Positions 38,964 to 48,144 of a stretch of DNA of 64,000 nucleotides are shown here, in pieces. This DNA comes from Streptococcus thermophilus (GTDB lineage Bacteria > Bacillota > Bacilli > Lactobacillales > Streptococcaceae). The DNA is taken from the NCBI RefSeq assembly GCF_010120595.1, contig NZ_CP038020.1:1240001-1304000 (forward strand), written 5' to 3'. Under the pieces are notes generated by a model. That model saw nothing but the letters and a program-made list of their open reading frames with translations. It had not been told where the DNA came from and ran no database searches. A program made the position numbers and the translations under genes. Position 1 is the stretch's first letter. Every line of letters starts with the position of its first letter.

Positions 38964-40373
38964 ATTTTTCAATTATCTTTTCAGGAGAATCAAGTCAGAC
39001 GGCTTTAAGTTCTTCATCCATTTCTTTGCAACTTTTTCTGGTATTTTCCTTATCATGACTGTTATGATATTGCAGATTCTCAGTTATGGAGTTTATTCCA
39101 ATGTTGACTCTAGTCTGAAAGCAGCAGTAACTAAGACCAATTCTTATTTGGAAATGGAAATGCTAAAACGCGAATTTTTTTCTGACTTCTGATGTAGATC
39201 AAAATAATACGGCAACTATCTATCAGGAGTATGATAGCAAAGCATATCGCTAGACAAAATACCTAATTCGAGTGTTTATAAGACAAAATCTAAAAAGACC
39301 AAATCAAAAATCGAGGATGCTCCTCATGATTTGACTGTAGCAGCTAATACTAGTGTGTTAGTTCTTGATAAGAATGGAAAGCTCCTAAACGTTGTCGACA
39401 AATTTTCTAGCTTATCTAATTTACCAATAGATCAAAATACTATTGATGTTATTAGTAAGGGAAGTGCTCAGAACTATTTTGATCAAACGGAAAATTATCG
39501 CTTGGTTACTGAAAAAGTAGATAATAGTTTCTATCCTGATGCTAAGTACGTTGTTATTGCAATCAATACGACGCAATTAGAAGAAGCCTCTGAACGTTAT
39601 GTAAAACTAATTCTCATTATGATGAGTTTTTTTGGCTACTATCTATCGCGGTTAGTTTGTATTTGGCAAAATGGTTAATGCGGGCTATACAGGAAAGTCT
39701 TGAGAAGCAGAAGACATTTGTTGAGAATGCTAGCCACGAGTTGCGTACGCCACTTGCTGTGATTCAAAACCGCCTAGAGTCTCTTTTCCGCAAGCCAGAG
39801 TCTACAATTTTAGACAATTCAGAGAACATTGCTTATAGTCTAGATGAAGTCCGAAATATGCGTCTTTTGACGACCAATCTCTTGAATTTGACTCGTCGTG
39901 ATGATGGTATTAAACCAGAAATTGAAATCCTAGACTCTTCTTTCTTTGATAAAGTCTTTACCAATTATGCTACGATTGCTGAAGAAAGTGAAAAGGGGTT
40001 TACTGCTCAAAATCAGGTTGGGCGCTCAATCAAAACTGATAAGACTCTATTGAAGCAGCTTATGACAATTTTATTTGATAATGCTATCAAATATACAGAA
40101 GATGATGGCCAGGTGACCCTCACCGTTCGTACTAATGATCGTCATCTTTATATTACAGTGGCAGACAATGGCCCTGGTATTGCAGATGAAGATAAGAAAA
40201 AAATCTTTGATCGTTTCTACCGAGTAGACAAAGCTAGAACTAGACAAAAAGGTGGTTTTGGGTTGGGCTTATCTTTGGCACAACAGATTGTTCTTGCACT
40301 TAAAGGAACAATAATTGTCAAGGACAATCAGCCGAAGGGGACTATTTTTGAAGTTAAAATTACCGGAGTCTAA
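38953..40373 (+). pseudogene. ciaH: Broken sensor kinase gene ciaH
   Basis: Pieces of one CiaH-like kinase lie in shifting frames. The N-terminal membrane part (38953-39192) stops after a run of seven T near 39178. A short segment in another frame (about 39188-39250) follows. The extracytoplasmic part (39331-39678) breaks at another T run near 39627. The last frame (39657-40373) encodes FVENASHELRTPLAV with the phospho-accepting His, plus the ATP-binding domain (FDNAIKYT, DNGPGIA, GGFGLGLS). At least three frameshifts mean no membrane sensor is made. Translation restarting at 39669 or later could yield a soluble kinase core. Homopolymer sequencing error is an alternative. Confidence 0.88.
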
Positions 40374-40382
40374 TGAACAACT

Positions 40383-40393
40383 AAAAATCCTGC
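40383..40393 (+). terminator. Left arm of the ciaRH terminator, split by an IS
   Basis: AAAAATCCTGC (40383-40393) is the exact complement of GCAGGATTTTT at 42094-42104. Removing the IS (40402-42085) and one TAT copy restores an 11-bp stem with a short loop and a T-run, right after ciaH. Confidence 0.75.
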
Positions 40394-40407
40394 CAGCCTA
40401 TTGATAT

Positions 40408-40467
40408 ACTCCCCTTATAGTGGACAGTGAAAAAATAAAAATTTTCACTAGAAACTATAAGGGGAGT
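40408..40467 (+). promoter_or_regulatory. IS left-end hairpin that hides the transposase ribosome binding site
   Basis: ACTCCCCTTATAGT (40408-40421) and ACTATAAGGGGAGT (40454-40467) form a perfect 14-bp stem. The right arm contains the Shine-Dalgarno AAGGGGAG used by orfA (ATG at 40474). Transcripts entering from outside would fold this stem and block translation, whereas a transcript starting inside the IS would lack the left arm. Such protection is known for IS10- and IS50-type elements. Confidence 0.7.
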
Positions 40468-40473
40468 CTTATT

Positions 40474-41160
40474 ATGTCCAAAAGAAGTCCAAAATCTGTA
40501 TCTGAGAAACTAGAAATTGTTCTGCTTCACTTGGAAGAAGGTAAATCACTTAGTTGGTTAACTAGAAACCAAGGTATCTCTAAAGACACCCTATCGAACT
40601 GGGTTCGGAAGTACAAAGAAGCTGGTGTTGATGGGCTAGAGGAAAGCCGTCAATGGAAGAAGTATAGTAAGGAACTAAAGGAACAAGCTGTTTCCGACTA
40701 TCTTAATGGCTTGGGAAGTCTCAAAGATCTGACCAAAAAATATGGAATTTCTGACCCTTATGTTCTCAGATCATGGATAAAAAGTTATACTAGTGGTAAA
40801 GAACTGAAAGCTACTAGTAAAGGAATGAGACGCATGAAGCAAGGACGCAAGACAACATTTGAAGAACGAATTGAGATTGTCAATTTTACCCTTGCCCACG
40901 AGAAAGATTACCAAGGGGCTGTTGAGAAGTATGGTATTTCCTACCAGCAGATCTATTCTTGGGTCAGAAAGTTCGAGAAGGACGGTTCTAACGGTCTCCT
41001 AGATCGTCGTGGAAAAGGTCTTACAAGTAAACCAAACCTTACTCCAGAAGAAGAGTTACGCCTCAAAATCAAGCAACAGGAAGAGCGGATTAAGTATCTT
41101 GAAATGGAGAACGGCCTGCTAAAAAAGTTAGAAGAAATCAAACGACGAAACCGACGGTAA
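40474..41160 (+). CDS. IS3-family transposase OrfA
   Basis: 228 residues from the ATG at 40474. A GTG at 40420 would start inside the hairpin and is rejected. Three helix-turn-helix units are visible: about 9-50 (EGKSLSWLTRNQGISKDTLSNWVRKY), 65-108 (LGSLKDLTKKYGISDPYVLRSWIK) and 127-172 (AVEKYGISYQQIYSWVRKF). A leucine-zipper-like end (about 190-225) follows. OrfA binds the IS ends and regulates transposition. It ends 33 nt after an A-AAA-AAG slippery site. Confidence 0.9.
   Translation: MSKRSPKSVSEKLEIVLLHLEEGKSLSWLTRNQGISKDTLSNWVRKYKEAGVDGLEESRQWKKYSKELKEQAVSDYLNGLGSLKDLTKKYGISDPYVLRSWIKSYTSGKELKATSKGMRRMKQGRKTTFEERIEIVNFTLAHEKDYQGAVEKYGISYQQIYSWVRKFEKDGSNGLLDRRGKGLTSKPNLTPEEELRLKIKQQEERIKYLEMENGLLKKLEEIKRRNRR
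41121..41127 (+). other. Programmed -1 frameshift site of the IS
   Basis: A-AAA-AAG is positioned in the orfA frame as X-XXY-YYZ. After slipping back one base the frame runs without stop into orfB. A short stem CCGAC/GTCGG lies downstream (about 41151-41171) and may stimulate slipping. The product would be the OrfAB transposase. Confidence 0.8.
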
Positions 41161-41174
41161 GACTTGGTCGGCAC

Positions 41175-42044
41175 TTGGAAACCTTCCAAGCGATTAAAGA
41201 ATATGCGGATGAGTATGAAGAGGTTTCTATCAGCCACTTGTGCCATATTCTAAAGGTATCTCGCTCAGGCTATTACAAGTGGTTACAACATCAAGAAACA
41301 ACTTCTGAACAGGAAAATTTAGGCTTGATGGATATCATCAAGAAACTTCATAGCCAGCATAATGGTATTCTTGGTTATCGTCGTATGACGCTATTTGTCA
41401 ATCGCAAGCTTGAAACAAACTACAACAAGAAGCGGATTCGACGCTTGATGCACATTCTAGGTCTACGTTCCATTATCAGAAGAGCCAAGGGCTATTGTAC
41501 TAAAACTAGCTTTGTCAATGTAGAGGACAACATTCTCAATCGTAATTTTACAGCCACTGCTCCAAATCAGAAATGGTGTACAGATGTGACTTTCTTGAAG
41601 TACGGTTTCAGCTGTAAAGCCTATTTGAGTGCTATTAAGGATCTTTACGACGGCTCAATTGTCGCCTATGTAGTTGGTCAATTTAATGATAACGAATTGG
41701 TATTGGAAACACTTCGTAAAGCACAAAAAGCTAATCCTAATGCGACACCATTAATTCACAGCGACCGAGGTTCGCAGTATACTTCGAAAGATTATTACCG
41801 TTTAACTACCCAGTATCAGATGACCCGCTCCATGTCTCGTGTTGGTAAGTGTATTGACAATGCACCAATTGAGAGTTTCTTTGGGCACTTTAAGACGGAG
41901 TGCTATGATTTGAAGAAGTATAAGACTTTTGAGGAGCTAGTTTCAGATATTGATGCCTACATCTATTTTTACAATCATCAACGTTTTCAAGAGCGCAATA
42001 ACGGCCTTGCCCCTCTTGAAATGAGGAACAAGGCCGTCGCCTAA
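41175..42044 (+). CDS. IS3-family transposase OrfB (DDE integrase domain)
   Basis: 289 residues from a weak TTG; it is more likely made as the C-terminal part of OrfAB. HTH_21-like segment near the start, then the rve integrase core: catalytic Asp in WCTDVTFLKYG, Asp in LIHSDRGSQY, Glu in NAPIESFFGHFKTE. All three catalytic residues are intact. It cuts and joins the IS ends. Confidence 0.92.
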   Translation: METFQAIKEYADEYEEVSISHLCHILKVSRSGYYKWLQHQETTSEQENLGLMDIIKKLHSQHNGILGYRRMTLFVNRKLETNYNKKRIRRLMHILGLRSIIRRAKGYCTKTSFVNVEDNILNRNFTATAPNQKWCTDVTFLKYGFSCKAYLSAIKDLYDGSIVAYVVGQFNDNELVLETLRKAQKANPNATPLIHSDRGSQYTSKDYYRLTTQYQMTRSMSRVGKCIDNAPIESFFGHFKTECYDLKKYKTFEELVSDIDAYIYFYNHQRFQERNNGLAPLEMRNKAVA

Positions 42045-42093
42045 TATTTTATTATTTCATTGTCCACTTGACAGGGAGCTGTTCATATTGTTA

Positions 42094-42104
42094 GCAGGAT
42101 TTTT
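42094..42104 (+). terminator. Right arm of the split ciaRH terminator
   Basis: GCAGGATTTTT, the exact complement of 40383-40393, with the T-run on the downstream side, directly beyond the IS and its TAT duplication. Confidence 0.75.
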
Positions 42105-42123
42105 ATGATATTTTGACAAGAAA

Positions 42124-42378
42124 GGCTCTATAATTTCTGTAGTGGGTAAAACTACTGTAGGGATTATAGAGCTTTTTGAGTGTACACAAAAAGTCCCATA
42201 AGAACTATAATGAAAAGCAACAGAGCTTACTGACTACTATACACTTTATCAGCTTTTGCTTTTTCACTTTCATGAGAAGAGAGTAGATGAGTTCTTTGAA
42301 CTGATAGAGAAAAATAGGAGCTATCCGGTCCTCTCTAGATGTTAGCTTTTTGTCACCCACTACAGTTGACAAAGAGCC
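42124..42378. mobile_element. 255-bp ISL3 internal-deletion derivative (MITE-like) with perfect target duplication
   Basis: Both ISL3 ends are present (GGCTCTATAATTTCTGTAG at 42124 and, inverted, GGCTCTTTGTCAACTGTAG ending at 42378) with about 1.1 kb of the inside missing. The exact 8-bp duplication ACAAGAAA flanks it (42116-42123 and 42379-42386). Only scraps of transposase coding sequence remain, so it can move only with a transposase from elsewhere. It abuts the rpsT terminator. Confidence 0.88.
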
Positions 42379-42379
42379 A

Positions 42380-42405
42380 CAAGAAAAAACTCCTACTGGA
42401 GTTTT
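42380..42405 (-). terminator. Terminator of coaA-rpsT
   Basis: The minus-strand stem AAAACTCC-N4-GGAGTTTT is followed by TTCTTGT, right after the rpsT stop. The ISL3 relic lies at the end of its T-tract. Confidence 0.85.
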
Positions 42406-42408
42406 CGA

Positions 42409-42645
42409 TTAGTTAGCCAATTTAGCTGCAAGACGTGATTTATCTCGGCTTGCTTTGTTTTTATGAATCAAACCTTTTGAAGCGGCTTTATCGATGCTTG
42501 CTGATGCAGCTCGGAAAGCTTCTTCAGTTGGGTTAGCCTTGAATGCCTTAATAGCAGTACGCAAAGCTGATTTTTGAGCTGAGTTTTTTTCGTTTTGTTT
42601 AACGTTAAGTTCAGCGCGTTTGATAGCTGATTTAATATTTGCCAA
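42409..42645 (-). CDS. rpsT: 30S ribosomal protein S20
   Basis: 78 residues beginning at a TTG codon: (M)[14 protein letters not shown], the standard S20 start. GGAGGTGA stands 5 nt before this TTG. A TTG 5 codons upstream lacks a binding site. The rare start recalls the UUG start of E. coli rpsT, which takes part in autoregulation. S20 binds 16S rRNA early in 30S assembly. It follows coaA on the same strand but has its own promoter. Confidence 0.93.
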   Translation of the reverse strand: MANIKSAIKRAELNVKQNEKNSAQKSALRTAIKAFKANPTEEAFRAASASIDKAASKGLIHKNKASRDKSRLAAKLAN

Positions 42646-42677
42646 TGTTTTCACCTCCAAATTTATCTAACTATGTT

Positions 42678-42706
42678 ATTATACGTTATTTTAGAACCCT
42701 TGGCAA
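42678..42706 (-). promoter_or_regulatory. rpsT promoter
   Basis: On the minus strand TTGCCA (42701-42706) and TATAAT (42678-42683) are exactly 17 nt apart, 33 nt from the start codon. The -35 starts just downstream of the coaA stop codon. Confidence 0.8.
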
Positions 42707-42713
42707 GCTTTTT

Positions 42714-43634
42714 CTATTTTTTTAAATGAATGAGGTCGATTTTATGACTATCACCTTTATGAAGAATAAGCTCTGCACGATTTCGTGTGGGTTCGATATA
42801 ATTTTCTAGATTTACCAAGTTGATTTCTGTCCAAGTTTTTTGCGCTAAGGAAAGAGCTTCTTCTTTTGTAAATTTGGTAAAACGATGGTAATAGTTGTTT
42901 TCATCTTTTCGAGCAAGTTCAAGAAGAGTTTGAAAACGTTCAAGATACCAAGTTTTGATATTTTTCACGTCAGCATCAATATAGATAGAAAAATCAAAAT
43001 AGTCACTCATATAGAGACGTTGGTTAATGGGATTCTGAAAAACATTAATACCTTCAACAATTAGGAAATTTGGTTGACTAATTTTCTGAGTAAGTCCTGG
43101 TACAATATCATAAATCTCATGTGAGTAAACAGGAATGTTAACATCCCCACCATTTTTTACGGTATCTAGAAAATTGAGAAGTAGTGGCATGTCGTAGGAT
43201 TCGGGGAAGCCTTTACGATTAAGTATTCCCTTATCTATGAGGACCTGGTTTGGGAATAAAAAACCATCTGTTGTCACCATATCAACCTTCGCCTTAGGGA
43301 AGGTTCTTTGAAGAAGTAGTTGCAGAAGGCGACTAGTTGTTGATTTTCCGACTGCAACAGAACCTGAGATACCAATAATAAAAGGTCTGTTAGCCTGTGC
43401 TTTTTGCAAAAAAATCCCTTTTGAAAAGGTGAGGTCCTCTGCAGCTCGATGATAAATACGAATCAAATTGATTAAAGGAAGATAGATGTCCCTCACTTCC
43501 TGAACGTCAATCTTGTCATTTAAACTCCTAATGGATTCTAGTTCTTCTGGGGTTAATGATACTTGATCTTCTTGATAGAATCTTTGCCAATCGCTCCGAG
43601 ATATAGTTTCAAAATTGATAAATTCGTTTAACAT
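42714..43634 (-). CDS. coaA: Pantothenate kinase, type I
   Basis: 306 residues. P-loop [15 protein letters not shown] near residue 95, then [13 protein letters not shown] and VEGINVF; the type I (bacterial CoaA) pattern throughout. It phosphorylates pantothenate, the first step of CoA synthesis, and is usually feedback-inhibited by CoA. Together with panT, coaB and coaC, most of the pathway's early steps are in the window. Transcribed toward rpsT. Confidence 0.95.
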   Translation of the reverse strand: MLNEFINFETISRSDWQRFYQEDQVSLTPEELESIRSLNDKIDVQEVRDIYLPLINLIRIYHRAAEDLTFSKGIFLQKAQANRPFIIGISGSVAVGKSTTSRLLQLLLQRTFPKAKVDMVTTDGFLFPNQVLIDKGILNRKGFPESYDMPLLLNFLDTVKNGGDVNIPVYSHEIYDIVPGLTQKISQPNFLIVEGINVFQNPINQRLYMSDYFDFSIYIDADVKNIKTWYLERFQTLLELARKDENNYYHRFTKFTKEEALSLAQKTWTEINLVNLENYIEPTRNRAELILHKGDSHKIDLIHLKK

Positions 43635-43731
43635 GGCTTAATTATAGCAGAATTTACTAATTCATGTAAGCCTTATCAAAACACTAAATAATAAATGATG
43701 GATTTAAAACAAAAGGAATATAAACCTTTAC

Positions 43732-43825
43732 AAAATTGTTGACATTATTTTTTTGTTATGCTACACAAATTTTGTAAGCATTCTTATTTCAAAAGATACT
43801 TGAGAGATACTTGAAATATCAAGGT
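43732..43825. promoter_or_regulatory. Repeat-rich leader region upstream of the methyltransferase/nucleoside operon
   Basis: In the 322-nt gap after coaA I see three things. ACAAAATT and AATTTTGT inverted arms (about 43732-43774) flank a TTGACA box near 43739. A direct repeat GATACTTGA occurs twice in tandem near 43796-43816. A small palindrome CTTGA-AATA-TCAAG is followed by GTGTTTTCTT. They could be operator sites plus a weak attenuator. TTATACT near 43890 is a second possible -10. No coding sequence is seen. Confidence 0.35.
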
Positions 43826-43956
43826 GTTTTCTTAATGTATTCCTTCTCATTTATATAGCATTCTCTATAGCATTATCTTTTTTTTTCTGTTATACTTAAT
43901 ATGATATGAGCCTTATCATTTTCTATGACTTGATAAGAACACAAAGAAGGAAAAAT

Positions 43957-44547
43957 ATGTCTAAAATGTATTATGCAGAGACGCCAGATGCGGCTCACGA
44001 TATTCACGATCTTAATGTATCACTCTTAGGTCAAGGTTTCCATTTTTATACTGATGCAGGTGTGTTTTCAAAAAAAATGGTGGATTATGGTAGTCAGGTC
44101 TTGCTCAATGCTTTAGATTTAGAAAGAGGAAAAAACCTACTTGACGTTGGTTGTGGCTATGGTCCATTAGGAATTAGTCTAGCAAAGGTTCAAGGCGTCC
44201 AATCAACGATGATTGATATAAATAGTAGGGCTATAGATTTAGCTAAAAAAAATGCTGAACGTAACGGAGTAGTCGCTCACATTTTTCAATCAAACATCTA
44301 TGAAAATGTCTCAGAAAAGTTTGATTATATAATATCCAATCCACCAATACGTGCAGGGAAAAAGGTAGTTCATGAAATTATCGAAGGGGCATTTGATCAC
44401 CTTAATCAAGGTGGAAGTTTAACAATTGTTATCCAGAAGAAACAAGGAGCACCTTCTGCTAAAGCGAAGATGGAAGATGTCTTTGGAAATTCGGAAATTA
44501 TAAGAAAAGATAAGGGGTATTACATACTTAGAAGCGAAAAGTTATGA
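43957..44547 (+). CDS. Class I SAM-dependent methyltransferase (RsmC-like small methyltransferase)
   Basis: 196 residues from the ATG at 43957 (GAAGGA upstream). Motif I LLDVGCGYGPLGISLAK, and motif IV SNPPIRAGKKVVHEII, which is the N-P-P-x signature of N-methylating enzymes acting on rRNA guanine or on protein. The N-terminal YYAETPDAAHD fits the family found just before pdp in streptococci. Its substrate in Gram-positives is not established. Its stop overlaps the pdp start by 4 nt. Confidence 0.85.
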   Translation: MSKMYYAETPDAAHDIHDLNVSLLGQGFHFYTDAGVFSKKMVDYGSQVLLNALDLERGKNLLDVGCGYGPLGISLAKVQGVQSTMIDINSRAIDLAKKNAERNGVVAHIFQSNIYENVSEKFDYIISNPPIRAGKKVVHEIIEGAFDHLNQGGSLTIVIQKKQGAPSAKAKMEDVFGNSEIIRKDKGYYILRSEKL

Positions 44548-45779
44548 GAACAGTTGATTTAATTGAAAAAAACGTGATGGTGGTAAATTGACCACTGAAG
44601 AAATAGCTTATCTCATTCGAGGGTATGTATCTGGTGACATTCCAGATTATCAGGTTTCAGCTCTGGCGATGGCAATCTATTACAAAGGGATGAGTATTCG
44701 TGAAATTCATGATTTAACGACAGAGATGGTTTCTTCAGGTGATCAATATGATTTATCTAGTATTGAAGGCGTTAAAGTTGATAAACATTCAACTGGTGTG
44801 TTGAAGATAAGGTAACAATCATTTTAATGCCATTAGTTGTAAGTTTTGGTGTACCTGTAGCTAAAATGAGCGGACGTGGATTAGGTCATACTGGAGGTAC
44901 GATTGATAAACTTGAATCTATAAAAGGATATCAAGTCAAACGTACCAAAGAAGAATTTATTCAACAAGTTAAAGAAATTGGTAATTTCTCTTATTGAACA
45001 GTCAGAACATCTTGTTAAAGCGGACAAACTTCTTTATGCACTTAGAGAAGTGACTGCTACAGTAGATTCAATTCCTTTGATTGCAAGTTCTGTTATGTCT
45101 AAGAAGATTGCTGCAGGAGCTAATAAGATCCTTCTAGACGTTGCGGTAGGTCAAGGTGCTTTTATGAAGAGTTTGGAAGAGGCTGAGCACCTTTCTGAAA
45201 CAATGGTTTCCTTAGGCCGTGAAGTGGGTCGAGAAACAATTGCAGTGATTACAGATATGAGTCAACCACTTGGTAGAGCTATTGGTAACCGTCTTGAAAT
45301 TTTTGAAGCTATTGAAATTATGCAAGGTAAGGGCCATGCAGACATTACAGAGTTCATTTGTGGATTAGCAGAGATTCTTTTAAATTTGACAGGAGTTGAA
45401 TCGAGTTCAGATAAAATTCGTCAACATTTAGTGGAGGGTGTAGCTCTATCTAAATTTGAAGAACTTATTGAAGCTCAAGGTGGAGACTTGGATGACCTTT
45501 ATCGTAAGAGTGCAGCAGCATATGTCACAGAAGTTTTGGCTGATGAAGAGGGTTATATTTCTGAACTACCAGCTTTAGCATTTGGTAAATATGCTATGAA
45601 ATTAGGGGCTGGTCGTACTACTAAAGCTGACACTCTTAATTATGAAACAGGGATTGTTTTTGAGAAAAAATGGGGATTCTGTCAAAGTAAGTGAAACTGT
45701 TGCTAATATTTATAGTGACCAAGCCCTAACCGAAGAGCTAATTGATGAATTTAAAGCTTATATTACAAATCAGCAATGA
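44544..45779 (+). pseudogene. pdp: Broken pyrimidine-nucleoside phosphorylase gene
   Basis: The protein can be followed through several frames: MRTVDLIE, then [40 protein letters not shown], and SLIEQSEHLVKADKLLYALREVTATVDS with the C-terminal domain. Frame changes fall near 44570 (A run), 44806, 44985 and 45668, so no enzyme is made. The normal protein cleaves thymidine, deoxyuridine and uridine with phosphate. Four separate lesions make sequencing error unlikely as the full cause. Confidence 0.92.
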
Positions 45780-45851
45780 ATGTAAGAAGCCAAAAGAAAT
45801 TTTAAAAATTATTTCTTAATAAATGAGAGAGCTTGTTTAAGGAGTATATTT

Positions 45852-46898
<1,047 letters not shown>

Positions 46899-46960
46899 TC
46901 TAGTTGTTATATTCTTTATTAAGCAGGGTTTCTTGCAAGTTTATAGGAGGAGTGTTCAAG

Positions 46961-48031
46961 ATGAAATTGAACAAGAGAATTATTGGAATTGGTCTTGTTG
47001 CTGTAGCAGTAGTTGGTCTTGTGGCCTGTGCTCGTGGTGGACGAGGTGGATCAGCAGCTGATTCGAAAGTTAGAGCTGCAATTATTACAGATAGTGCTGG
47101 TGTTGATGATAAATCATTTAACCAATCAGCATGGGAAGGTCTTCAAGCTTGGGGTAAAGCTAACAAACTTGAAAAAGATTCAGGTTACACATATTTCCAA
47201 TCAAACTCAGAATCTGATTTTGCAACGAACTTGTCATCAGCTGTAGACCAAAATTATAATCTTATCTTTGGTGTTAGTTTTAGACTTCACGATGCTATTT
47301 CAGAATCAGCTAAAGATAATGAGAAAATTAATTACGTTATCATCGATGACGTAATTAAAGACCAAAAGAACGTTGAAAGCGTATTGTTTGCTGATAATGA
47401 AGGAGCTTACCTTGCAGGTATCGCCGCAGCAATGCAATCACAAAACAAGAAAGTTGGTTTCATCGGTGGTCAAAAATCAGACACAATTACACGTTTCGAA
47501 GCTGGTTTCACTGCAGGAGCTAAATCTGTAAAACCTGATATTGATGTTCAAGTTCAATATGCTGAGTCATTCAATGATGCTGCTAAAGGTTCAACTATTG
47601 CTTCAACAATGTATGCTTCAGGCGCAGATGTTATCTATCAAGCTGCTGGTGGAACTGGTACAGGTGTCTTCACAGCCGCTAAAGAGATTAATGAAAAACT
47701 TAGCGCTGATAGCAATAAAAAAGTTTGGGTAATCGGTGTTGACCGTGACCAATCAGCAGAAGGAAACTATACGTCTTCAGATAAGAAAAAATCTAACTTC
47801 GTTTTAACTTCAACAATTAAACAGGTTGGTACAGTCGTTAAAGACATTGCTAACGATCAAGTAAAAGGCAAAGAATTTGAAGGTGGTAAAACTAAGACTT
47901 ATGGTATCAAAGATGGTGGTGTTGACATCGTAACATCTAGTCTCCCTTCAGATATTAGGGATGCAGTTGTAAAAGCTAAAGATCAAATCAAGAATGGTGA
48001 ATTGAAACCAACTGATGGTCTTAGCAAATAA
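46961..48031 (+). CDS. rnsB: BMP-family nucleoside-binding lipoprotein
   Basis: 356 residues from the ATG at 46961 (AGGAGG upstream). Signal peptide with lipobox LVAC, Cys at 23, so it is a lipoprotein on the outer face. BMP/Med fold: AAIITDSAGVDDKSFNQSAWEGL, DYVxID-type VIIDDVIKDQ, VGFIGGQKSDTITRFEAGFTAGAK, VWVIGVDRDQSAEG. Related proteins (RnsB of S. mutans, BmpA of lactococci) bind nucleosides. It begins the intact importer behind the broken catabolic genes; the gap to the ATPase gene holds two hairpins. Confidence 0.92.
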   Translation: MKLNKRIIGIGLVAVAVVGLVACARGGRGGSAADSKVRAAIITDSAGVDDKSFNQSAWEGLQAWGKANKLEKDSGYTYFQSNSESDFATNLSSAVDQNYNLIFGVSFRLHDAISESAKDNEKINYVIIDDVIKDQKNVESVLFADNEGAYLAGIAAAMQSQNKKVGFIGGQKSDTITRFEAGFTAGAKSVKPDIDVQVQYAESFNDAAKGSTIASTMYASGADVIYQAAGGTGTGVFTAAKEINEKLSADSNKKVWVIGVDRDQSAEGNYTSSDKKKSNFVLTSTIKQVGTVVKDIANDQVKGKEFEGGKTKTYGIKDGGVDIVTSSLPSDIRDAVVKAKDQIKNGELKPTDGLSK

Positions 48032-48060
48032 TGGGTTAAGTACACACACTTAGACCTTAA

Positions 48061-48115
48061 ACTGGGACAATTTTTGTCTCAGCAAAGGAAAGCAGTTTAT
48101 GATTTCCTTTGCTGA
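48061..48115 (+). terminator. Two overlapping hairpins between the binding-protein and ATPase genes
   Basis: CTGGGAC/GTCTCAG (48061-48083 region) and a perfect 13-bp stem TCAGCAAAGGAAA/TTTCCTTTGCTGA (48079-48115) share the bases TCAG, so they compete. No strong T-run follows. Likely role: protect the upstream mRNA end or reduce readthrough, so that more binding protein than transporter is made. Confidence 0.6.
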
Positions 48116-48144
48116 TATAATAATTATTTTTGATAGGAGATTGT

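Larger units (their letters stand above)
40402..42085 (+). mobile_element. Intact IS3-family (IS150 group, IS861-like) element
   Basis: 1,684 bp bounded by imperfect inverted repeats that both begin TGA and share CTCCC and AGTGGACA-x-TGAAA. An exact 3-bp target duplication TAT lies on each side (40399-40401 and 42086-42088). It holds orfA and orfB with a -1 slippery heptamer between them and no visible inactivating mutation, so it could be mobile. It sits in the loop of the ciaRH terminator. Confidence 0.88.

Noticed and set aside
40420..40473. GTG start at 40420 for the IS orfA
   Set aside because: It lies within the terminal inverted repeat and hairpin with no ribosome binding site; the ATG at 40474 has AAGGGGAG in front.
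43635..43956. Possible small coding gene between coaA and the methyltransferase
   Set aside because: Frames are short, AT-rich and lack a convincing ribosome binding site.
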